Below are positions 58,276 to 64,000 of a stretch of DNA of 64,000 nucleotides, piece after piece (position 1 is the stretch's first letter; each line of letters begins with the position of its first letter). The notes below the pieces were generated by a model. It worked only from the letters and a program-made list of their open reading frames with translations. It was not told where the DNA came from and did not search any database. The position numbers and the translations under genes were made by a program. Location of the stretch: positions 31,756,777 through 31,820,776 of the forward strand of contig ML682005.1 of the NCBI GenBank assembly GCA_007922195.1. Reading direction: 5' to 3'. This DNA comes from Podocnemis expansa (Eukaryota > Chordata > Testudines > Podocnemididae).

Positions 58276-58740
58276 TCAGTAGGTTTTTGGTATAGCGTGG
58301 TGCTTATGTGTCCATCCCAAACTTGTACTGTAGTGTCCAGAAAGTGGATCTCCTATGTGGAGTGTTCCAGGCTCAGGTTGATTTTTTGAGTAGAAATTGT
58401 TGAAATCTCTGTGGAAATCTTCAAGAGCAACCCTCCCATGGGTCCAAATGATGAAGATGTCATCAAGGTATCGTAAATAGAATAGAGGAGTTTTGGGATG
58501 AGACTTGAGGAGATGTTGTTCTAAGTTGCCCATAATGATGTTGGCATATGATGGCGACTGCACCTCCTCTGTCAGTCTCCTTAATAATAATATTAGAGTT
58601 GTTTCTGAGGCTGAGGATGACATTGTGTTCTGCATGGCTGAGGTTATGGTATAAGGTATGGTGTTTGTCCACAATTTCAGCCTTGCACAATGGCAGAAAC
58701 AATCAAGGTGGAAGTCTAGTTTGTTGTTCCGACCCTCTGG
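58276..58740 (-). pseudogene. Penelope reverse-transcriptase remnant with internal deletion
   Basis: Two minus-strand frames: 58463-58702 carries NVILSLRNNSNIIIKETDRG followed by GAVAII, which matches the Penelope RT1-type 'K.ADKGGAVV' motif. 58276-58674 carries YANIIMGNLEQHLL and FYLRYLDDIFIIWTHG, the palm YxDD-type motif (LDD). In intact family members a long stretch of RT separates these; here they are adjacent across a frame change at about 58548-58560, so the middle of the RT has been deleted. Confidence 0.8.
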
Positions 58741-59192
58741 AGGAGTCCACGAAGAATATTTCTTCTTGCAGTTTTGGGAGGAAGGTACCTGTGAGTCAAT
58801 GTGTTGATTGGTGGTATCATGGAAATATTCTTTGAGTCATCACAACATGCAAAAACCAGTTGCTGAGCACTTCCATCTTTCTAATCACTCTATGGACAAT
58901 TACTTAACAACTGTGCTCAAGAAAGTCAGAGACATCAAGACTTCAAAAAGAAACAGCTGTATCAGAATTGATAAGCGGAGTAGATTGTGTGAAAGCAGGA
59001 TTAAATAGTGACTATGTTTTTTTTTCCCCCATTACAACAGGTGATTTGAGTTCACCCTCCTCTATGTGCTGTTTCCCAGTGTTTGAATCTTAACAACTGC
59101 TCTGATTTGCTGTTCCTGTATGACCTGATCCCATGTCTTACACGCCTTTGCCTTTATTTTAATCCTATTCTGTAAATTCCTTCATCTTCAAA

Positions 59193-59233
59193 GCATCTGA
59201 CAAAATGGGATTTTCTCTCACAAAAGCTCATGC
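59193..59233 (+). ncRNA. Hammerhead-ribozyme motif remnant
   Basis: GCAT, CTGACAA (one change), weakened stem II (ATGGGA/TCTCAC), CAAA for GAAA, then GCTCATGC. Probably inactive. Confidence 0.4.
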
Positions 59234-59247
59234 AATAAATAAATCTG

Positions 59248-59250
59248 TTA
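59248..59250. repeat. Target-site duplication TTA, left
   Basis: TTA directly before the Harbinger left end; the matching TTA lies at 63140-63142. A 3-base TWA duplication is the hallmark of PIF/Harbinger insertion. Removing the element with one TTA restores the Penelope tail 'aaatctgttagtctttaagtgcca'. Confidence 0.9.
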
Positions 59251-59269
59251 GGCTGTGTTCTCACACAGC

Positions 59270-59400
59270 CAGTTATTTTGATACGGTTGTTTTGCAACGA
59301 CCGTATATTGAAATAACGCTTATTTCGAAACAACTTATTTCTAATTAACAAAATGTTAATTCGAAATAAGAAAAAAAGCGGGAATCGAAATAACATGTCC
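59270..59400. repeat. Left subterminal palindrome region of young Harbinger
   Basis: TTATTTCGAAACAACTTATT, TTAATTCGAAATAAG, AATCGAAATAAC and related forms. Also GGTTGTTTTGCAACGACCGT, an imperfect palindrome, at about 59286-59306. Confidence 0.7.
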
Positions 59401-59440
59401 ACACAGTGGGCATGCTATTTCGCCCCAGGGGCAGGGCACC

Positions 59441-60808
59441 ATGGGAGGTGTGGCAACATGGCCGCCCCACTGGGCCATGTCGGCGGCCATGTTGCTAGCC
59501 AATCCCATAAAAGCTGGCCCTGACCTCACTTCCCTGTCCACCCAGGCGAGCAGCACACTGCAAGCCATGGACAGTGCCCGGCAGCTCAGACGGCGCCGTG
59601 CCACCCAGGGACCCCCTGCCCGCCCGCAGAGTGTCCTGCACATGTGGGACACCCTGTTTGTGGACGCAGAGGGCTCCCAGCCCCCACACCAGGCCCTCAT
59701 CCACCTCATACTCAGGGCAGACCTCATGCACCTGCCCGCCCCTGTGCCCCGCCAGCTCTGGGTTCGGGAAACCAGCCCAGACTGGTGGGAGCGGGTCGCC
59801 CTGCGCACCTGGGGTGAAGAGGACTGGCGACGCAACCTCCGCATGACCAGGACCAGCTTCACTGCCCTGGTCACGGAGCTTGCCCCGTACCTGCACCGCA
59901 GGGACACCCCGATGAGGAGTGCCATCCGGTGGACAAGAGTGGCCATCGCCCTATGGAAGATGGCCACTCTGGAGTCCCACCGGGCAGTGGCACACCTCTT
60001 CAGAGTCGGCCGATCCACAATCTGTGCCATCCTGCGTGAGGTCGCCAGGGCGATCAACCGGGTCCTGATGCAGCGCCTGGTGGGTGCAGGAGAGCTCCAG
60101 GACATCATCCCCGGGATGGCTGCCCTCGGCTTCCCCAACTGCGCGGGGGTCCTTGATGCCACCCACATCCCTGTGAGGGCCCCGGAGCACAGGGCAGCGG
60201 AGTACCGCAACCGGCAAGGGTACCACTCCATGCTCCTGCAGACCCTCATCGACCACCGGGGCCGCTTTCAGAACATCTATGTCGGATGGCCAGGGAGGGC
60301 CCACGACGCCCGGGTGCTCCGGAACTCTTCCCTCCACCGGGACATGGAGGCAGGCACCTTCTTCCCTCGGCATGACATCCACCTCAGGGGCGTTGTGGTG
60401 CCCGTCCTCGTCGTGGCCGACGCGGCCTACCCCTTACGACCCTGGCTCATGTGGCCATACGCAGGGCCCCTGGACCCAAGCCGGCGGCTTTTCAACCAAC
60501 GCCTGACCGGCTGCTGCCAGGTTGTGGAGCGGGCATTTGGCCACCTGAAGGCCTGCTGGCGGTGCCTGCTCACCCGGCTCCACCTTGCGGAGAGGGCCCT
60601 GCCTCACATCATTGGGGCATGTGTGGTCCTCAACAATTACTGTGACCTGCGGGGGGAGCCCATCCAGCCAGCGTGGGAGGCTGAGGCCGAACACCTCGCC
60701 GCGGATCTCAGGCAGCCTGGACCCATGCCCACAAGGGAACAGCCCTCCCAACGGGCCCTCGCCGTGCGCGATGCCCTCCGGGTCGCATTCACGGAGGGGG
60801 ACCTGTGA
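59441..60808 (+). CDS. PIF/Harbinger transposase (open frame)
   Basis: A DDE-type transposase that cuts and joins the element's ends in the nucleus, normally with the Myb-like partner. The frame is open for 455 codons. A helix-turn-helix-like region lies at about 177-206 (SHRAVAHLFRVGRSTICAIL). The catalytic core has GVLDATHIPV (D239), VGWPGRAHDARV (D289), VVADAAYPLRPWLMWPY (D327) and VVERAFGHLK (E363), the expected order and spacing for the family. CATAAAAGCTGG at 59505-59516 looks like a TATA box, so the true start may be ATG 59567 (413 residues, MDSARQ), nearer the usual family length. Around residues 162-166 it reads AIRWTRVAI where the older copy reads AIPVDKREAI: two nearby indels appear to compensate, so activity is doubtful. 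AATAAA at 60898-60903 follows the stop. Confidence 0.9.
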   Translation: MGGVATWPPHWAMSAAMLLANPIKAGPDLTSLSTQASSTLQAMDSARQLRRRRATQGPPARPQSVLHMWDTLFVDAEGSQPPHQALIHLILRADLMHLPAPVPRQLWVRETSPDWWERVALRTWGEEDWRRNLRMTRTSFTALVTELAPYLHRRDTPMRSAIRWTRVAIALWKMATLESHRAVAHLFRVGRSTICAILREVARAINRVLMQRLVGAGELQDIIPGMAALGFPNCAGVLDATHIPVRAPEHRAAEYRNRQGYHSMLLQTLIDHRGRFQNIYVGWPGRAHDARVLRNSSLHRDMEAGTFFPRHDIHLRGVVVPVLVVADAAYPLRPWLMWPYAGPLDPSRRLFNQRLTGCCQVVERAFGHLKACWRCLLTRLHLAERALPHIIGACVVLNNYCDLRGEPIQPAWEAEAEHLAADLRQPGPMPTREQPSQRALAVRDALRVAFTEGDL

Positions 60809-60897
60809 GGGTCAGGCCTGCCCTGCCCTGCACCACCCGCTCCCCCATCCACCCATGGCCAGCCCCCACCCGTCCACCCGCAGTGTTCACCAACCCC

Positions 60898-60943
60898 AAT
60901 AAAAAGACTGACACGCAAAAAGACAGTGCAACAGGGGTTTATT
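60898..60943. terminator. Convergent poly(A) signals, young Harbinger copy
   Basis: AATAAA on + at 60898-60903 (transposase) and TTTATT at 60938-60943, giving AATAAA on - (Myb-like gene). Same arrangement as in the older copy. Confidence 0.65.
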
Positions 60944-60949
60944 AACAGT

Positions 60950-61085
60950 GGGTGTCGGGGCGGGGGGAAGGGGGTTCCGGGGGTGTCAGGGAGGGGGCAG
61001 CAACTTGGGAGGGGAAGGGGATGTGAAAGTCCAGGGGAAAGGGGGAAGTCAGGCAAGACCCGGGAGGGGCTCGGGGGGGGTGGTG
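60950..61085. repeat. G-rich tract with quadruplex potential
   Basis: Many runs of three or more G on + (ggggcggggggaaggggg, gggagggggcag, gggaggggaagggg, ggggaaagggggaag). It lies in the 3' untranslated part of the Myb-like gene. A similar G-rich tract lies at 28165-28350 in the older copy. Confidence 0.55.
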
Positions 61086-61137
61086 CACCCCGGCCGCGCC
61101 CACGGCCGCCGTCCATCCGGCATCGCCTCTGGGGAGG

Positions 61138-62842
61138 TCAGGGTGGTGGGCTCCCTGTGGGCTGTGGTGGTGGCAGCCGCTGGGCAAGCTCCCAGATGGC
61201 AGCTGGCAGCTGGTCGGCAAGGTGACCTAGGGCGGTGGCCAGATCGGTCTCCACCGCAGTCAGCTGGTCCAGGCGCTGGCGCTGCTCTAGTCGCCAGGCC
61301 TGGGTGGAGGCCTCCATCCTTTCGCCCAGGTCCTCCAGGGCCTCGAGGAGCTCCAGGTGGGTGCATGGGGCCCTCGTCTGCCGCTGGCGTGCCCGGGGGC
61401 TCGGGCGTCCAGCTGCCGGTGGTGGTGGCATCTGGCGACGGGCGGACCTGCGACCTGCCGGAGGGAAGCACAAGACACAGTCAGCCCCTGCGGCCTGTTG
61501 GCCCTGTCTGTTCACGCCTGTCTGCTGCACACACCCCTGCCCTGACTGCCAGAGGGCCCCGGGATCCCGTGGGGGAGTGCCCAGAGGTGGGGTTCCCAGT
61601 CCCCAAGGCCTCGGGGATGAGGCCAGGGCGGTACCCGGCGGGGGACATTGGGGGACACCGGGCGGCGATGCTGTCCGGCTGGGGTAGTCGTTGGGGCCCG
61701 GGGGCCCTGGACCACCTGCCTGTACAGATCAGTAGTCTATGGCAGTGCAGGCCCCTTCCACCCCTCCGATCTGATGCCTGGCAAACCCCTGTAGCTTACA
61801 CAGCCTGCCGGACCGGGACTCAGGGTCTGGACAGGGGCACAGGATGGCACAAAGGGGACCGTGTCCTCCTCCTGCCTGCCACCTGGGGACCGTTCCCCGG
61901 GGGGCACACATGCTGGTCGTGCCCACAGGGGTGGGCTGGGCTGGGTCACACCTCGTCCTAGGGGGGCCTCCCACAGCTACCTGCCAGCGGTGTGGCCTGC
62001 ATGCTGCCCACCCCACCCGGGATGCAGTCGCATCTCCGCCAGCCAGGCCCTGTCCACTGCCCCCAGGCGCACAGGCCCCTGTGCGCCCGGTGCCACCCGT
62101 CCCCATGGGCCCTGTGACCATGGGGGTGCCTTTGCACCCACCAATCCTGTGCCCTACCTGCCCTGGTACCCAGCCCCGGCCCCCTCGCTGCCTGGGGCCT
62201 GCTGGACAGGCCCAGCCCTGTGTGCCTCGGTGGGGGGGGGGGGTACTTACCAACAAGGGATCCGGCTGTCCGGCGTGATGTCCCTGGCTCTGTGTCCGAC
62301 CCTGGGGCGGTGGTCGGCCCCTGGTCCTCCCCGGTGGTCTCCGGCTCGGGCCTGGCAAACAGCTCCAGGCTGCTGGCAGTGGCCTCCACCACGGATGGTG
62401 GTGGCGCGGCCGGAGGCCCCCTGACGGACACGTCCGAGCCCTGGGCCTCAGGGCCCGACGAGGGGCTCGGATGCCCTCCTGAGTCCAGAGCCTCAGCGGG
62501 GTGGCCGCTGGGCTCTGGACCCAGGAAGGCATGGAGCTCATCGAACTAGGGGCAGGTGATGTTGCTCCCTGCTCCCTGGAGCTCCCGGGCCTCCCGGGTC
62601 CGAGAGTGGTCTTGCTGGAGCATTTTAATTTTGCTCTGGACATGCTCAAGGGTCCTGGGGTGGCCAGCAGCGGACATCTCCGCAGCGATGTCCGCGTATA
62701 TGTCCCGGTTCCGGTGTGATGACCAGAACCGGGACATGATGTCTGGCCGCTGCCAGACCCCCAGGAGGCACAGGGTGTCCTCCCTGGTCCACACTGGGGC
62801 CCTGCGGCACCCCCCAGTGGAGGAGCCTGCCTGGGTCGCCAT
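61138..62842 (-). pseudogene. Harbinger Myb/SANT-like protein gene, two exons, one stop
   Basis: The element's DNA-binding partner protein, thought in this family to help the transposase enter the nucleus and find the ends. The start is ATG 62842 (MATQAG). The Myb/SANT-like domain spans about residues 13-80: RRAPVWTREDTLCLLGVW, then YADIAAEMSAAG and VQSKIKMLQQDHSRTREA. Exon 1 ends at 62251 with donor GTAAGT; the acceptor CAG ends at 61455 and exon 2 runs 61454-61138. Exons of 592 and 317 bases sum to 909, so the joined frame is exact (302 residues), ending in a Leu-rich helix (LEALEDLGERMEASTQAWRL) likely to form a coiled coil. One TAG at 62546-62548 (codon 99) breaks it; the older copy has TAC (Tyr) there. 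Otherwise intact. Confidence 0.8.
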
Positions 62843-62904
62843 GTGCCCATCAGGCAGTGGGCACGCTGGCTGACAGGCACGCCCAGACCGGAACTTCCTG
62901 TTCC

Positions 62905-62925
62905 CCAGGGTGCTGGGCACCCTGG
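62905..62925. promoter_or_regulatory. Hairpin upstream of Myb-like gene, copy 2
   Basis: Arms CCAGGGTGC / GCACCCTGG around TGG, 63 bases upstream of the start codon, after the palindromic GGAACTTCCTGTTCC. The arms match those at 30144-30164 exactly, within a conserved block of about 45 bases. Likely promoter or binding site. Confidence 0.45.
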
Positions 62926-62937
62926 GAGGAAGGTCCA

Positions 62938-63120
62938 ACGGTTGTTTCGAAACAACCGTTGTTTCGAAACAACGTTGTTTCGTCCCCGCATGGGGTTTAG
63001 GTTGTTTTGAAACAACGCGGTTGTTTCGGAACAACGGGAACCATTGTTCCGAAACAACAGTGCGTCGTGTGAACAGCTGAATTCTTATTTCGAAACAACC
63101 TCCGTTGTTTCGAAATAAGG
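62938..63120. repeat. Right subterminal TTTCGAAA palindrome array
   Basis: GGTTGTTTCGAAACAACCGT (a perfect palindrome core) is followed directly by TTGTTTCGAAACAACG, then TTGTTTTGAAACAAC, GGTTGTTTCGGAACAAC, TTGTTCCGAAACAAC, TATTTCGAAACAACC and TTGTTTCGAAATAAG. CG centres are mostly intact, as expected of a young copy. Confidence 0.85.
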
Positions 63121-63139
63121 GGGCTGTGTGAACACAGCC

Positions 63140-63213
63140 TTAGTCTTTAAGTGCCATAGGACTCCTTGCTTCATTTGCTGAACTAGATTAACATGGTCAC
63201 CCCTTTGTAACTT
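63140..63213 (+). mobile_element. Penelope-like tail, resumed after Harbinger
   Basis: The TTA duplication, then GTCTTTAAGTGCCATAGGAC, then 'tccttgcttcatttgctgaactagattaacatggtcacccctttg': the terminal segment of the copy broken at 59250. Confidence 0.85.
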
Positions 63214-63214
63214 G

Positions 63215-63690
63215 GTCTGCAGGAGAAAGTGTTATGTCCTCTCCAATGAAGAAGGCTCATAGACACTAGGCAGGCTATAGTGGAACATTTAAAAGAGGAA
63301 AAAATATTTTGTTTATTCTCCTGCACTTCATGAAGATGAGTCTTGCAAGTGGATTCCTCTCAGCAGCAGAGTTTACAGTTCTAAGCAGAAGGTGGGAAAG
63401 GGAAAAAAAAAAAAAAAACTCCTGACAAGGAAGAACTTATCTTTATGCTACTTGGACTTTGTGTGTAAATTTGCTTTAACCTTGTAAATGACCAGGAACG
63501 GCTTGACCCATAAACAAATGAGGTCCTGGCTTGGAGCACCATAGGCTTATGTGCCACAGTGCCATGTGAGGGGTGGGGCAGGCTGTCCCAGAAGCCAGAT
63601 CCCACACTCCAGCCCCTCCCCTAGCCAGCCACTCCACCCCTGGGGGTGGAGCAGGCCACCCTATGGGGCAGATACTGCTCTCTCACCCCA
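63215..63690. other. No recognisable gene
   Basis: Contains an A18 run at 63401-63418 and a GC-rich stretch (63550-63690). No repeat family recognised. Confidence 0.35.
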
Positions 63691-64000
63691 CCCATTTAGC
63701 TCAAACAAAAAAGAAATGGCAAGTTCGAACTAAAAGTTAGTTTGAATTAAAAAACCATGTTTAGTTCAAAGTAACCACTAGTACGAATTTATTTAGTTCT
63801 AACTAGCAGGCCTACATTGGGCTAGTTCAAACTAAATATGCAAATTAGTTCTAACTGCTTAGTTTGTTCAGACTAACCAGCCGAATTAAGCAGTTCAAAC
63901 TAAGCATTTTTTAGTAGTGCAAACTAAGCATTTTTAGTAGTTCAAACTAGGCAAAGCCTAGTGAACGCAGGGTTCAAATTAGTTTGAATTAAGGCTTCTT
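63690..64000. mobile_element. Palindrome-rich MITE-like element, cut by window end
   Basis: At least ten forms of AGTTCRAACTA / TTAGTTYGAACT occur in both orientations (for example AAGTTCGAACTAAAAG at 63722, CTAGTTCAAACTAAATA at 63821, GTAGTTCAAACTAGGC at 63938). AAGCCTAGTGAACGCAGGG near 63955 resembles Harbinger-type termini. The arrangement mirrors the TTTCGAAA arrays of the Harbinger copies, with a different sequence around the same TCGA centre. Left boundary unclear. Confidence 0.5.

Larger units (their letters stand above)
57153..58836 (-). mobile_element. Penelope-like retroelement, internally deleted
   Basis: The longest Penelope copy here. From its 5' side (58836) it encodes the upstream part of the reverse transcriptase, then a deletion junction, the RT catalytic part, and the GIY-YIG endonuclease. 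The 3' region follows with the hammerhead motif and the tail ending at 57153. This copy links the many short tails in the window to a Penelope-like family. Its 5' end abuts a second copy in opposite orientation at about 58837. Confidence 0.85.
58837..59250 (+). mobile_element. Penelope-like element 3' part, inverted partner
   Basis: Plus-oriented copy starting inside the GIY-YIG region (MQKPVAEHFHLSNHSMDNYL, 58844 onward), then the same 3' region as 57153-57530 read backwards, including the hammerhead. It is interrupted at 59250 by a Harbinger element and continues at 63140. With 57153-58836 it forms a head-to-head pair whose shared arm exceeds 450 bases. Confidence 0.85.
59251..63139. mobile_element. 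Harbinger DNA transposon, young two-gene copy
   Basis: A 3889-base PIF/Harbinger element with complete ends. Left terminus GGCTGTGTTCTCACACAGCC; right terminus, reverse complemented, GGCTGTGTTCACACAGCC. Each end is itself palindromic (GGCTGTG...CACAGCC). A TTA target duplication flanks it. Contents: TTTCGAAA palindromes at both ends, a transposase on + (59441-60808), convergent poly(A) signals at about 60900-60943, a G-rich stretch, and a two-exon Myb-like gene on - (62842 to 61138). It lies inside a Penelope tail. Confidence 0.95.

Noticed and set aside
59356..60249. 297-codon minus-strand frame under the young transposase
   Set aside because: Antisense shadow; the plus frame has all catalytic motifs.
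60948..61961. 337-codon plus-strand frame opposite the Myb-like gene
   Set aside because: Antisense to exon 2 and the intron of the Myb-like gene, Gly/Arg/Ala-rich, no domain.
61729..63057. 442-codon minus-strand frame overlapping the Myb-like gene
   Set aside because: It lies in another frame than the recognisable Myb domain, is Pro/Gly/Arg-rich and crosses the predicted intron. Composition effect.
1..64000. CRISPR arrays, operons or other bacterial features
   Set aside because: Repeats are dispersed eukaryotic mobile elements, not evenly spaced arrays; genes use introns and AATAAA signals.

Overview
The window looks like vertebrate nuclear DNA, most probably from a turtle (a soft-shelled turtle would fit; a crocodilian is possible). 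The evidence is the mix of mobile elements: CR1 LINEs with the archosaur/turtle-type 3' end (repeats of ATTCTATG), Penelope-like retroelements, GC-rich PIF/Harbinger DNA transposons carrying a Myb-like partner gene, hAT-type MITEs and old MIR-like SINEs. I found no convincing host exon, tRNA or rRNA gene. Every recognisable coding region belongs to a mobile element, and the rest is AT-rich, intergenic or intronic-looking sequence.

Layout. 1-321: head-to-head pair of Penelope 3' ends with two opposed hammerhead-ribozyme motifs. 473-667: hAT MITE. 753-1250: C-rich minisatellite-like tract. 4.5-5.5 kb: LTR-like block, hAT remnants and a (TG)n(TA)n microsatellite. 6964-7395: Harbinger-type MITE. 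9.2, 10.7 and 14.7-15.1 kb: three more inverted Penelope pairs. 13.85-14.3 kb: GC-rich minisatellite. 19.66-20.45 kb: second LTR-like block. 25.1-25.8 kb: Penelope tail and MITE-like sequence. 26478-30486: older, decayed Harbinger copy. 38.2-41.0 kb: strongly decayed Harbinger element containing two Penelope tails. 42.0-43.8 kb: two local tandem repeats. 48.05-49.3 kb: old CR1 fragment. 49534-49720: hAT MITE. 50.77-55.97 kb: old CR1 split by a much younger CR1. 57153-63213: long inverted pair of Penelope copies, one arm split by a young Harbinger element (59251-63139) with a TTA target-site duplication. 63.7 kb to the end: start of another palindrome-rich, MITE-like element.

How the parts relate. 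The young Harbinger element has the family's two genes arranged tail to tail: an open DDE transposase on + and a Myb/SANT-like DNA-binding protein on -. The latter is predicted to be split by one intron whose splice phase fits exactly, and it is spoiled by a single stop. Its ends are self-complementary hairpins backed by arrays of TTTCGAAA palindromes. The Penelope copies carry minimal hammerhead motifs near their 3' ends and occur repeatedly as head-to-head inverted pairs. Nesting gives a relative order: Penelope pair before young Harbinger, and old CR1 before young CR1.

Limits: element names come from motif recognition and recalled family features, not from database searches. Boundaries of decayed repeats are approximate.
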